Shown piece by piece: positions 15,769 through 23,495 of a stretch of 23,495 bases of DNA. A program made the translations under genes and the position numbers. The stretch spans positions 1 to 23,495 of the forward strand of contig JAJYJL010000010.1 of assembly GCA_021789565.1 (NCBI GenBank), in the 5' to 3' direction. This DNA comes from Acidobacteriota bacterium. GTDB lineage: Bacteria > Acidobacteriota > Terriglobia > UBA7540. Numbering within the stretch: position 1 is the first letter of the stretch; each line of letters starts with the position of its first letter. The notes beneath the pieces were generated by a model that ran no database searches, was not told where the DNA came from, and saw only the letters and a program-made list of their open reading frames with translations.

Positions 15769-16722
15769 TCAGATAAACAGCTTGCTCACCGAGGTTTCCT
15801 TGTAAATCGACTTGATGGCGTCCGCCAGCAGTTTAGCCACGCTTAAAACCTTGATGCGATCGCACGAACGGGCTTCCTCCAGCAGCGGAATCGAGTTGGT
15901 GGCGACCACCTGTTCTAGAGGCGAATCCATGATGTTGGCGATGGCGTTTCCGGCAAACACCCCGTGGGTGCAGCAGGCCAGCACACGGCTGGCGCCTTTG
16001 CCCTTCAGCGCTTTTGCGCCCTGGGCCAGCGTGCCGCCCGTCCCGATCATGTCATCAACAATCAGGCAGACCTTTCCGTCCACCTCGCCGATCACGTTAA
16101 ACATCTCCACCACGTCGGCGTCTTCGCGACGCTTGTCGATGATGGCCAGCGGCACCCGCAAGCGCTTGGCGAATGCCCGCGCCCGCTCCACGCCGCCGGT
16201 GTCCGGCGAAACCACCACAAGATTTTTCAGCCGCAGCTTCCGGAAATACCCCACCGTCACCGGCGTCGCATACAGGTGATCGACCGGAATATCGAAATAG
16301 CCCTGGATCTGTCCCGCGTGCAGGTCCAGCGCCAGCACCCGGTTGGCCCCCGCGGAAGTCAGCAGGTCAGCCACCAGCTTGGCGGAGATGGGCACTCGCG
16401 GCCGGTCTTTGCGGTCCTGCCGGGCGTAACCGTAATAGGGCATCACGGCGGTAATTCGGTAGGCCGAAGCGCGCCGCAGGGCGTCCAGAATAATCAGAAG
16501 TTCAACCAGGTTTTCATTCACCGGGCGGCAGGTCGGCTGCACCACAAAAACGTCCGCGCCGCGAACATTTTCCTTGATCTGCAGCCGCACTTCGCCGTCG
16601 GGAAAGCGGCTCACATCCATCCGCGCCAGCGGCACTCCCAGGTGCTCGCAGATTTCCCGCGCCAGCGCCGGATGGGCGTTCCCGGTCAGGATTTTCAACG
16701 CGTGATGAATTCGGTCAGCCAT
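15769..16722 (-). CDS. prs: Ribose-phosphate pyrophosphokinase (PRPP synthase)
   Basis: Prs makes PRPP from ribose 5-phosphate and ATP for nucleotide and histidine synthesis, including HisG in this window. The 317-residue class I enzyme shows RFPDGEVRLQIKENVRG (about 41-57), MPYYGYARQDRK (95-106), LDLHAGQIQGYFDIP, SPDTGGVERARAFAKRL and the PRPP loop VDDMIGTGGTL. ATG at 16722 (MADRIHHALK) is chosen. A longer in-frame start at 16791 would lie within the tRNA-Gln gene and can be dismissed. It is 34 nt after the tRNA in transcription order. Confidence 0.97.
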   Translation of the reverse strand: MADRIHHALKILTGNAHPALAREICEHLGVPLARMDVSRFPDGEVRLQIKENVRGADVFVVQPTCRPVNENLVELLIILDALRRASAYRITAVMPYYGYARQDRKDRPRVPISAKLVADLLTSAGANRVLALDLHAGQIQGYFDIPVDHLYATPVTVGYFRKLRLKNLVVVSPDTGGVERARAFAKRLRVPLAIIDKRREDADVVEMFNVIGEVDGKVCLIVDDMIGTGGTLAQGAKALKGKGASRVLACCTHGVFAGNAIANIMDSPLEQVVATNSIPLLEEARSCDRIKVLSVAKLLADAIKSIYKETSVSKLFI

Positions 16723-16756
16723 CGTGTCTGCCTTGATTCTCGTCAGAACCTTAATC

Positions 16757-16830
16757 TGGCTGGGAGGCCTGGATTCGAACCAGAGTTCCATGCTCCAAAG
16801 GCATGTGTCCTACCACTGGACGACCTCCCA
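16757..16830 (-). tRNA. tRNA-Gln (UUG)
   Basis: The - strand folds as a 74-nt cloverleaf: acceptor TGGGAGG/CCTCCCA, D arm GTCC-AGTGGTA-GGAC, anticodon stem CATGC/GCATG with loop CTTTGGA (anticodon TTG, reading CAA), and T arm with GGTTCGAATCC. The discriminator is G and CCA is encoded (16757-16759). It lies between ispE and prs, all in the same direction, so it may be processed from the operon transcript. Confidence 0.96.
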
Positions 16831-16865
16831 GTACCCCAACCGCAAACCCGCCCGGGCCCGTCCGG

Positions 16866-17756
16866 TCAAACAAAAAGCCGCCGCAGATATGTGGCGCGAG
16901 AAAGGGTCCGAACCTGATACACCTTCCATGCGGCGGGTATGCGGCTTGCCGCTCGATTCAATTGTTGGGCAGATTCGTAGACGGCGTATAGCGCTGATCC
17001 GCTACCCGTCAAGGAGGCTGTTTCGGCCCCGGCCCGGATAAGCTGGCGTTTTACTTTTGCCAGCTCAGGCCACCTCGCGAAAACGAACCCTTCAAAATCG
17101 TTTTCGGCCGGCCCCCACGCTTCCAGGGGAAAAGGTGACCGCTTGCCCAAAGAAGTCATTTTACGGCCTTCGGTCCGCGCCGTCAACCGCAAACCCAGCG
17201 CCTGGTAAGCTTCCGCGGTGGAAACAGAGAAGCCCGGGAAGGCAATCAGGCAATGACGGGCAGGAAGGTCAGTCAGGGGAAAAACCTCTTCGCCGCGACC
17301 GCAGCCCAGCACCCGCCCTCCCAGAAGAAACAGGGGAACGTCGGACCCCAGCTTGGCGGCGATCTGCAGGAGGGCCGCAGGTTCCAGGCGGTTTCCGGAG
17401 AGGCGTTCCAGCGCCAGCAGGGTGGCCGCCGCGTCACTGCTGCCGCCGCCCAGCCCGGCACCCATGGGAATCTTTTTTTCGAGCCGCAGGCTGAGGCCGC
17501 CCTTAAAGCCTCGCGCCCGCCGCCACAACTCCGCGGCGCGGTAAACCAGGTTGTCCCGACCTGAGGAAAGTTCCGCGCAGTCGCACCTCAGCCGGATACC
17601 TTTCCGGCGCGGCGAAAGGCTGGCCTGGAGCCGGTCTGCCAGCCCCACCGTCTGGTAAACGGTGCGGATTTCATGGAAGCCGTCCGGCCGTTTGCCGAGG
17701 ATTTTGAGTCCGACGTTAATCTTGGCGAAGGCGCGGGTTTGGACAGTTTTCAGCAC
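16866..17756 (-). CDS. ispE: 4-diphosphocytidyl-2-C-methyl-D-erythritol kinase
   Basis: IspE phosphorylates CDP-ME in the MEP isoprenoid pathway. It is a GHMP kinase of about 296 residues: Lys12 in RAFAKINVGLKILGKRPDGFHEI, the ATP loop IPMGAGLGGGSSDAA (96-110), Asp139 in KLGSDVPLFLLGG and the third motif SLTGSGSALYAVY. The start is uncertain. GTG at 17754-17756 gives a normal N-terminus (VLKTVQTRAF) but lacks a clear Shine-Dalgarno. The open frame continues to 17963, overlapping the TPR gene in another frame, and that part is low-quality sequence for this family. It is downstream of the TPR gene and upstream of tRNA-Gln. Confidence 0.93.
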   Translation of the reverse strand: MLKTVQTRAFAKINVGLKILGKRPDGFHEIRTVYQTVGLADRLQASLSPRRKGIRLRCDCAELSSGRDNLVYRAAELWRRARGFKGGLSLRLEKKIPMGAGLGGGSSDAAATLLALERLSGNRLEPAALLQIAAKLGSDVPLFLLGGRVLGCGRGEEVFPLTDLPARHCLIAFPGFSVSTAEAYQALGLRLTARTEGRKMTSLGKRSPFPLEAWGPAENDFEGFVFARWPELAKVKRQLIRAGAETASLTGSGSALYAVYESAQQLNRAASRIPAAWKVYQVRTLSRATYLRRLFV

Positions 17757-17824
17757 GGGAGGTGGCAGGATGTTGTTCGATTTCAGTCGATGAAGGAAAC
17801 CCGGGCTCGGGCTGATTGCCGGGG

Positions 17825-19912
17825 CTAATGCTTCCCCACGGCAGCCTCGTTCCGGCCGATCTGGTGCTTCAGGTTGTTCACCTGCTTGCGAAGCTTGGCC
17901 GCCTGGTGCGGACCGAAATCGGCTGACGCGCCCTTGTGCTCGAATTTCAAAGCGTGCTCCCATTCCTGGAGCGCCCTGGCCTTTTCCCCCAGCGCCAGGT
18001 AAACATATCCCAGGTGCTCACGGATGGTGGGATCATCGGGAATCAGCTTCACAGCTTTTTCCAGGGGTTGCTGGGCCATGTCATTGCGGTTCATCTTGTG
18101 ATAGGCCCAGCCGAGGCTGTCGAGGTACGCGCCGTTGTTCGGCTCGATCTTGAGCGCATCCTTAATGTACTTTACGGACTCATCCAACCGCACGCCGCGG
18201 TCCGCCAGCATATATCCCAGATAGTTCGCCGCGGCATCGTTCAGGGGATCCACCGCCAGAACCTTCTTGAACTGTTCTTCAGCCAGGTCATACTTCTTCT
18301 GACGCTCGTAAACCGAGCCCAGCATGAATCGAGCGTATTCCTGGTCTTCGGGGTTATTGCTCAGCGACAAGGCCTTGTTAATGGCCGCTTCGGCCTTCGT
18401 GAAAACCTTGGCCTGGGAGTAAATCTGCGCAATGGACAGATAGACGTCGCGGTCGTCCGGGCTGCCGGTCAGCATCTTTTTCAGTTGCGCCACGGCTTCA
18501 TCCTGATGCCCCTCCTGCCCCAGCAGCGAGGCCCGCAGCATGAGCAGTTCGCGATTCTTCGGGTACTTCTTGAGAGCGGCATCGGCCTCCTCGAGGGCCT
18601 TATGGTTCTGGTGATTCAGTTGGAGCGTTTCAATGATCAGGGCTTCGCCGCGCGGCGCCTGGTCGCCGCCCAGCGCCACCACGCGCTGAAAGGTGGCCAG
18701 GGCCTTCTCATAATCATTCTGAGAGCGATAAATCGCGCCCAATCGCTGCAGATAGATAGCGCGATTGTTGGCTTCCGCGGGATTATATTTCCCGTCCGGC
18801 TTCTCGCTTTTCTTCAGGACTTCTTCCAGCAGGCTGATGGCCTTTGAATCATTGCCCAGAGTGTCTTCAAGAATTGCTTCCCGGTAAGGAATTTCAGGAT
18901 CGTCGGGTGCAAGCGCCCGCGCCTGTTCCAGTTCCTTCCGCGCCTGGTCAAAATTCCCCATTTGCATGTCGAGCTGCGCCAGCCGGACATAGGACATGGG
19001 GGACTGGGGATCCGACTGGACGATCGCCTGCAGTTGCTCGCGCGCTTCCTGCATTTTGCCCTGCGCCATCAGCGATTCGGCGTAAGCGCGCCGGATGTCC
19101 TCGCTGTCCGGTTCCCGCTTCAAGGCGTCGTTGAAAACCTCCTCGGCCTTGCTGAAATCGCGTTTTCGCTCGTACGCACTTCCCAGCAGATAAAGCAGCG
19201 CCGGATCCAGCCTGCTGTCCGGGATGTTCCCCACCTGAGCAATAACCTTGTTATAGTCGCCCTGGTCATAATAGAGCTGGGTGAGGTTCAGGAGAACGGC
19301 TTGGGAGTCCGGGTTGGCGGAAAGGACCTTCTCGAAGAGGGCTTCAGCTCTGTCCGGCTGGTTGTTGGCCTTGTAAAGCCTGCCCAGCATCAGAGCCGAT
19401 TGCGAGTCGCCCGGATCCAGCCGGTGCACGGTTTCAAATTCGCTGATGGTTTTTTCCAGCATCTCCTGGCTGGCCCCGCCCGGATTCGAGTTGCCCAGAG
19501 AACTCAGGTAGACCCGGGCGAGCAGGCGATGAGCCTCCACGTCGTCAGGATTCTCTTTCAGCACCGCCTGAACTTCTTTGACAGCGTCCTGGATGCGGCT
19601 GGCCCGCCAGTAGAGCTCGGCCAGTTGCACACGCAGGAAAAGCGACCCGGGATCGTCCGCAATGGCCTTCTGGAATTCCGTGATGGAGCGTTCCACGTAA
19701 TCACTGCGATTGTAAATGCCGGCCAGGTCCTTGTACCGCTGCGCCAGCATGTAGTGGTAATAAGCGCCCGCATGGTCGGGACCGGCTCCAGTCTGGCTGA
19801 GGTCACTTCCAGCCTTATTCTGTGCAGGGGCTTGTGCACCCGAGACACCCACCGCAGCCAACAGGACAAGGCCGATTCCAGCCGCTCCCAGTCTCATTCT
19901 TTTTGTTATCAT
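17825..19912 (-). CDS. Exported tetratricopeptide-repeat protein
   Basis: A 695-residue protein with a signal peptide (KRMRLG then GIGLVLLAAVGVSGAQA, cleavage near residue 28), a short linker, and more than a dozen tandem TPR units from about 75 to 680. Unit hallmarks recur, e.g. AEALFEKVLSANPDSQAVLL, KAEEVFNDALKREPDSEDI and DLAEEQFKKVLAVDPLNDAA. The helical solenoid is expected to be periplasmic and to scaffold other proteins; no enzyme domain is seen. It starts the - strand block behind a near-consensus promoter, directly upstream of ispE, suggesting co-transcription. The specific role is unknown. ATG at 19912 fits the signal peptide. Confidence 0.9.
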   Translation of the reverse strand: MITKRMRLGAAGIGLVLLAAVGVSGAQAPAQNKAGSDLSQTGAGPDHAGAYYHYMLAQRYKDLAGIYNRSDYVERSITEFQKAIADDPGSLFLRVQLAELYWRASRIQDAVKEVQAVLKENPDDVEAHRLLARVYLSSLGNSNPGGASQEMLEKTISEFETVHRLDPGDSQSALMLGRLYKANNQPDRAEALFEKVLSANPDSQAVLLNLTQLYYDQGDYNKVIAQVGNIPDSRLDPALLYLLGSAYERKRDFSKAEEVFNDALKREPDSEDIRRAYAESLMAQGKMQEAREQLQAIVQSDPQSPMSYVRLAQLDMQMGNFDQARKELEQARALAPDDPEIPYREAILEDTLGNDSKAISLLEEVLKKSEKPDGKYNPAEANNRAIYLQRLGAIYRSQNDYEKALATFQRVVALGGDQAPRGEALIIETLQLNHQNHKALEEADAALKKYPKNRELLMLRASLLGQEGHQDEAVAQLKKMLTGSPDDRDVYLSIAQIYSQAKVFTKAEAAINKALSLSNNPEDQEYARFMLGSVYERQKKYDLAEEQFKKVLAVDPLNDAAANYLGYMLADRGVRLDESVKYIKDALKIEPNNGAYLDSLGWAYHKMNRNDMAQQPLEKAVKLIPDDPTIREHLGYVYLALGEKARALQEWEHALKFEHKGASADFGPHQAAKLRKQVNNLKHQIGRNEAAVGKH

Positions 19913-19946
19913 TTCTGCGTTGCGCCCTTTTAGTACTAACCTCTAA

Positions 19947-19975
19947 ATTATCGCACAGCGTCAAGGGAGTGTCAA
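19947..19975 (-). promoter_or_regulatory. Near-consensus sigma-70 promoter for the TPR-ispE block
   Basis: On the - strand TTGACA (19970-19975) is followed after exactly 17 nt by GATAAT (19947-19952). That is six of six and five of six matches at ideal spacing. Transcription would begin near 19940, giving a leader of about 28 nt before the TPR start codon at 19912. Confidence 0.75.
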
Positions 19976-20119
19976 AATTGGCGGCAGTTTGATTCCGGTC
20001 TTGGAGTCTGGATCAGAACTGGAGAAAAGCCGGGTAAGGAATGTGGGTTCAGCTATCCTCGATAAGTCCGACGTGGGATCGGAAACTTCAAATTGCGCAT
20101 AGAATGTCACTCCAGGCGG

Positions 20120-20419
20120 TTATGCGGACCTGTAGAGCTTGGCCCAGAGCAGCCAGATTGCCAGGTTGGCCGCCACCGCCACAACGATTCCCACCAGGGA
20201 CAGCAAACCCATGCTGAAGCCGCTTTGGGAAAGAAGCTTGTGGATAACGATCACCTCCACCATGCTCCCTGGCAGCAGCAGCAGGTTCCCGGAAACCAGA
20301 AGGCCAACCCCGATTCCGGAGAGGAGCGGGCTGGGGCCCAAAGTGTAATTGGCCAGCCAGGTGAAAGCTATGCCGACCGCCTGCACACTCAGGAAGATCT
20401 TCCAGGCTTTGCGACTCAT
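20120..20419 (-). CDS. Small three-helix membrane protein
   Basis: A 99-residue hydrophobic protein with three probable membrane segments: IFLSVQAVGIAFTWLANYTL (about 8-27), IGVGLLVSGNLLLLPGSMVEVIVI (split at about 36-60) and LLSLVGIVVAVAANLAIWLLW (about 73-93). ATG at 20419 is chosen because GGAGGGAACTG immediately precedes it. The open frame extends to 20680, but that part contains a palindromic repeat and no plausible protein features. No family is recognised. It is transcribed toward the TPR gene and divergently from the hydrolase gene. Confidence 0.7.
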   Translation of the reverse strand: MSRKAWKIFLSVQAVGIAFTWLANYTLGPSPLLSGIGVGLLVSGNLLLLPGSMVEVIVIHKLLSQSGFSMGLLSLVGIVVAVAANLAIWLLWAKLYRSA

Positions 20420-20726
20420 CAGTTCCCTCCGAACACGGGCGGGCGCTTTGCTGGCAGGCTGCCGATTCAAGGGAACCACCAGGGCCGCTCTCCAAAGCAG
20501 GCGGCTTCTGCCCATGATGAAATTCTCGCGCCAGCCTTTGCCATTCTGCAATCTCAAATCTGAGATTACAAATACCCAAGGGCCGTCCAGCGCCGCCCCC
20601 TCATCCGCACCTGCTTCTGCACCTGCCTCTTGCCAGGCCTCATCTTCTGTGCTTATGATGGGTTCAAATCCAGGGGTCAATACAAGCGCTGCGACCGTCA
20701 GTCACTACCGCATGCAGGGAGGAACG
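20420..20726. other. Divergent intergenic region with palindrome
   Basis: This 307-nt gap holds a 7-bp inverted repeat AATCTCA (20550-20556) / TGAGATT (20561-20567), the AATCTCAAATCTGAGATT kind often seen between genes in related genomes (memory only). An open frame crosses it on each strand, but both look like by-products of low-stop composition. No convincing promoter was picked out. Confidence 0.5.
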
Positions 20727-21533
20727 ATGAAGAGCAGATCTCTGATTCTCAATCTGGTCCTCGTGCTTCTTATTTGCGCGCCGATCCTTTCCGCGCAGGA
20801 CTGGGCGCGGGCCAAAGTGGACCAATCACCCCGGCACCGCGAGTGGGTGACGGTGAAGCACGATGGCCGCAGCGTGCAAACGTTCGTGGTCTATCCCCAG
20901 GTGAGCAACAAGCGCCCCGTGGTGCTGATTATTCATGAAATCTTCGGCATGACGGACTGGGTGCAGGACCTTGCCGACCAGGTGGCTGCAGCCGGTTACA
21001 TCGCCGTGGCTCCCGATCTGCTTTCCGGCATGGCGCCAAATGGCGGCGGAAGTTCGGGCTTTGCCGAGGGCCAGGCCGTCAAAGCGGTCAGCATGCTCAA
21101 TCCGGAGCAGATTACCGCCGACCTCAATGCCGTTGCCGACTACGCGCTCAAAATTCCTTCCGCCAACGGCAAGCTCTACGTGGCAGGATTCTGCTGGGGC
21201 GGCGGGCAGAGTTTCCGTTTTGCCACCAACCGCCGCGACCTCTCCGCCGCTTTTGTTTTTTACGGACCGCCGCCTTCAGCCGACGCCATGGCGCGCATCA
21301 ACGCTCCCGTCTACGGATTCTATGGCGGCAATGACGAGCGCATCGGCGCAACCATTCCCACCGCGCGTGAAGAAATGAAGGCTGCGGGTAAAGTCTACGA
21401 ACCCGTGACCTACGAGGGCGCCAGCCACGGCTTCATGCGCGCCGGCGAGGCGCCGGACGCCAACCCGGCCAACCAGAAAGCTCGTGACGAAGCGTGGAAG
21501 CGCTGGAAGAAGATCCTGGCGCGCGGGCACTAA
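20727..21533 (+). CDS. Exported dienelactone hydrolase family protein
   Basis: An alpha/beta hydrolase of the dienelactone hydrolase family, 268 residues. It starts with a signal peptide (KSRSLILNLVLVLLICAPILSAQ, cleavage near 23). Family hallmarks are Glu71 in IIHEIFGMTDW, nucleophile Cys156 in AGFCWGGG, Asp203 in GGNDERIG and His234 in GASHGFMR, giving the Cys-Asp-His triad. Exported DLH-like proteins are common in Acidobacteriota; the substrate cannot be read from sequence. ATG at 20727 is strongly supported by GGGAGGAACG just before it; a longer frame from 20349 is not needed. Confidence 0.9.
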   Translation: MKSRSLILNLVLVLLICAPILSAQDWARAKVDQSPRHREWVTVKHDGRSVQTFVVYPQVSNKRPVVLIIHEIFGMTDWVQDLADQVAAAGYIAVAPDLLSGMAPNGGGSSGFAEGQAVKAVSMLNPEQITADLNAVADYALKIPSANGKLYVAGFCWGGGQSFRFATNRRDLSAAFVFYGPPPSADAMARINAPVYGFYGGNDERIGATIPTAREEMKAAGKVYEPVTYEGASHGFMRAGEAPDANPANQKARDEAWKRWKKILARGH

Positions 21534-21558
21534 AGGATTAGTGCCATCACTGTCCGAC

Positions 21559-22029
21559 TTACTTGGTCCTCCGACGACGTTTTTGCCGAGCAACATTAAT
21601 CCTAACGAAAACGCTTGCACCCAGCGCGACCCAGCAGCCCGCATAGAAAGCTCGCATCCATATTTCGCTTGTCGCCGTGACCTCAACTGTGATGGGTGCA
21701 AATAAGACGATAAACGTCAGCATAGCGACGTATTCAGAGTACATGTACCAACGCGGCGGATGTCCTAATTGATGCGCTACGTTTCTTAGCCATTCGTCTT
21801 TTCCTTCCTTGGGAGCGGGAAGGAGAGACTTCAAAAAGCCGCGCAATTTCCAGCGATTCCACATGAAGAACCACGCGAACAAAGCCACCGCAAGCAACGC
21901 AAACGACCTTGTAGCAGCGACGAGCGCAGATACCCCCACTGCGAATAGGATACAAATCAAGGAATTTGTTTTGAGGGAGAACCGCGAGCCGGGCGCAAGT
22001 ACGGCGTTGAGTACGCGGAAGTGTTCCAC
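21559..22029 (-). CDS. Hypothetical low-GC membrane protein
   Basis: A 156-residue frame with four likely membrane segments: about 24-36, 41-56, 98-114 and 127-142. A basic amphipathic loop with KSLLPAPKEGKDEWLRN lies between segments 2 and 3, and the C-terminus is very basic (RQKRRRRTK). Base composition is clearly less GC-rich than the neighbouring housekeeping genes, suggesting later acquisition. The start is uncertain: GTG at 22029 is the furthest upstream, but the first 20 residues overlap a stretch that reads well on the + strand. No family is recognised. Confidence 0.5.
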   Translation of the reverse strand: MEHFRVLNAVLAPGSRFSLKTNSLICILFAVGVSALVAATRSFALLAVALFAWFFMWNRWKLRGFLKSLLPAPKEGKDEWLRNVAHQLGHPPRWYMYSEYVAMLTFIVLFAPITVEVTATSEIWMRAFYAGCWVALGASVFVRINVARQKRRRRTK

Positions 22030-22633
22030 TACATTCCGCCCGGTGCGGCCGGCGCCGACATGGACCCGCGTCGCGGCCTACGTTAAGGAACACGCCATCT
22101 CGTCAAAGTAATTCGAGCGATCCCGGACGAAATTTCTCCGCCGCGTGGCGAGTCGCGTTTTGTGTGATGTCTGCGGAACCGCGGTTGGCGGGCGGCGCAG
22201 ACGCTTGCCTTGTAGTTTCTGAGATATCGCGAACGGCTTCTGGATTCTTGAACCTGGAATTTTAAATCCCACGGTGCTCACATCGCACCCTTCCCGGATG
22301 CGCCGCCCGGCGCAGCGGCTAAAGCCACCGTCCTGATTGAAGGCGTTTTCGGCACGAGTAAACTCGTGTCCTTCTCGAAGGGCAAAGGGCGGTCTTGCGC
22401 GGCTGGCGCCCCGCCCAAACAATCGCCAAGCCCTCGTCCCCAGCTTTACTACTATAAGGGTGTCCCGACTTGGCGGGACACGTGAGGGGGCTTTTACAGG
22501 CGAAAGAGATCCAAACGACCGAACGCGTTTTGGGTTTTTGGGAAAGGGCACGACTTCAGTCGTGCCGAAAAAGCACCTCCCCAACTTTTAGTGGGGGGGC
22601 TTCAGCCCCTGCACGCGGGTCGCGGAGAAATCC
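22030..22633. other. Palindrome-rich non-coding region
   Basis: About 600 nt without a convincing gene. It contains palindromes GGCT-AA-AGCC (22317-22326), GGCACGAGT-AA-ACTCGTGTC (22351-22370), GTGTCCCG-ACTTGG-CGGGACAC (22460-22481), GGCACGACT-TC-AGTCGTGCC (22547-22566) and GGGGCT-TC-AGCCCC (22596-22609). The fourth repeats the unit in the hisH-hisF gap. Long frames across it are on both strands, Arg-rich and run through the palindromes, so they are not accepted as genes. Confidence 0.7.
22568..22596 (-). terminator. Possible gpmI terminator
   Basis: On the - strand, downstream of gpmI, CCCC-ACT-AAA-AGT-(T)-GGGG forms a hairpin (22579-22596, one bulged base). Six nt later comes TTTTT (22568-22572). 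The gap between stem and T-run is long for a good intrinsic terminator, and the stem may simply be part of the REP cluster. Confidence 0.35.
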
Positions 22634-23495
22634 TCACTGCCCGGACTTGGCGGCTGCGGGCTCTTTGTATTCCGCGTCGCGCAGGTCGTGGCCGGTCATT
22701 TCAGCAGGCAGAGGAATACCCAAGATGGCGAGCAGGGTGGGAGAGATGTCAGCCAGCGCTCCGCCTTCGCGGAGTTTCTGTGGGACCTCTTCGGCAATCA
22801 TGATGAGTGGCACGGGATTGGTTGTGTGGGCAGTGTGCGGGCCGCCGGTAGCGGGGTCCACCATCAGCTCGGCGTTGCCGTGGTCGGCGGTGATGACCAT
22901 GGCTCCGCCTTTGGCGCGGACGGCCTTGTAAATCTCGCCCAGGCAGACGTCAACGGTTTCCACCGCCTTGACGGCGGCCTCGAGCTTGCCGCTGTGGCCC
23001 ACCATGTCGGCATTGGCAAAGTTGACGATGAGGACGTCGCGGCTGCCCTCATTGACCGCCTTGACCACAGTTTCCATCACCGCGCGGGCGCTCATCTCCG
23101 GCTGCAGGTCGTAGGTGGCAACTTTGGGCGACGGCACCAGGATGCGGTCTTCGCCCGGATAGGCTTTCTCCACGCCGCCGTTGAAGAAGTAGGTGACGTG
23201 CGCGTACTTTTCCGTTTCCGCCACGCGCAGGTTCTTCAACTGCGCCTCCGCCATCACGGCGGCCAGGATGTGAGTGAGCGTTTGCGGCGAGAAGACGTGC
23301 GGATTGGTGAACGTCTTGTCGTAGCGGGTCATCGAGAGGTAGTGCAGGTTTTCGGGATAGTTGCGGCGCTCAAAGCCCCCGAGGTCGGGCTGAGTGAGGG
23401 CGCGGGTCATCTGACGGGCGCGGTCGGCGCGGAAGTTGAAGAACATCACGGCGTCGTCGCTGCGAATGGTGGCCGTGGGCTGGCCCGCGGAATCC
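22634..23495 (-). CDS. gpmI: 2,3-bisphosphoglycerate-independent phosphoglycerate mutase (3' part)
   Basis: GpmI interconverts 3- and 2-phosphoglycerate with two Mn ions. The frame is open to the window edge, so about 287 C-terminal residues are seen of a usual 510-550. The missing N-terminus holds the phosphoserine. Visible motifs are [31 protein letters not shown], the [11 protein letters not shown] metal site, [10 protein letters not shown] with Asp-His ligands, and [15 protein letters not shown]. It ends [10 protein letters not shown]. An internal ATG at 23449 is not the real start, because conserved sequence continues upstream of it. Confidence 0.95.
   Translation of the reverse strand, partial: DSAGQPTATIRSDDAVMFFNFRADRARQMTRALTQPDLGGFERRNYPENLHYLSMTRYDKTFTNPHVFSPQTLTHILAAVMAEAQLKNLRVAETEKYAHVTYFFNGGVEKAYPGEDRILVPSPKVATYDLQPEMSARAVMETVVKAVNEGSRDVLIVNFANADMVGHSGKLEAAVKAVETVDVCLGEIYKAVRAKGGAMVITADHGNAELMVDPATGGPHTAHTTNPVPLIMIAEEVPQKLREGGALADISPTLLAILGIPLPAEMTGHDLRDAEYKEPAAAKSGQ

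Noticed and set aside
16723..16791. Longer PRPP synthase start at 16791
   Set aside because: It overlaps the tRNA-Gln gene, and the extra residues have no family counterpart.
20420..20680. N-terminal extension of the small membrane protein, including a VISDLRLQ segment
   Set aside because: That segment is the translation of a palindromic repeat; GGAGGG directly before ATG 20419 fixes the start.
20660..20690. tRNA T-arm-like GGGTTCAAATCC on the + strand
   Set aside because: No acceptor, D or anticodon arm can be built around it.
22078..22584. 168-codon frame on the - strand
   Set aside because: Arg-rich, runs through several REP palindromes, and has no recognisable domain.
1..23495. CRISPR array, prophage, or defence cluster
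   Set aside because: No regularly spaced direct repeats, integrase, cas, toxin-antitoxin or phage genes are visible; the repeats present are dispersed palindromes.

Overview
The window is a GC-rich bacterial chromosome segment that most resembles an Acidobacteriota (Terriglobia-like) genome. The taxon is inferred from the gene order ispE / tRNA-Gln / prs / rplY / pth / rpsF / rpsR / rplI / dnaB / alr, from the TPR lipoprotein-like gene beside ispE, and from the REP/MITE-like palindromes; no rRNA is present to confirm it.

Region 1 (1-7701, + strand) is a histidine operon in the order hisI-hisG-[LOG gene]-hisD-hisC-hisB-hisH-hisF-hisA. Several junctions overlap by 4 nt (ATGA/GTGA), which fits translational coupling. 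In front of it is an AT-richer 324-nt leader that holds the most striking element of the window: a perfect TTGACA -35 box, a 23-codon leader peptide (hisL, 164-235) with five His codons in a row plus a sixth, and an intrinsic terminator (265-303) whose 5' arm can pair equally well with codons near the end of hisL. This is a complete ribosome-mediated attenuator. The hisL AUG sits at or within a few nt of the predicted transcription start, so the leader peptide is probably translated leaderless. hisE and a histidinol-phosphatase gene are not in the window. A LOG-family nucleotide phosphoribohydrolase lies inside the operon, and two palindromic repeat insertions interrupt it (1586-1730 and 6022-6195).

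Region 2 (7803-9614, +) is one gene joining a multi-pass membrane domain to a GH113-like TIM-barrel glycosidase. It converges on, and overlaps by 16 bp, the end of alr.

Region 3 (9599-19912, - strand) is a long housekeeping block. In transcription order it is a secreted TPR protein, ispE, tRNA-Gln(UUG), prs, rplY, pth, rpsF, rpsR, rplI, dnaB, a small membrane protein with a B-box-like zinc site, and alr. PRPP synthase (prs) makes the substrate used by HisG in region 1. All four ribosomal proteins here carry low-complexity, probably disordered extensions.

Region 4 (20120-23495) is looser: a small three-helix membrane protein (-), an exported dienelactone-hydrolase-like protein (+), a low-GC membrane protein (-), about 600 bp of palindrome-rich non-coding DNA, and the 3' part of gpmI (-), which runs off the window end.
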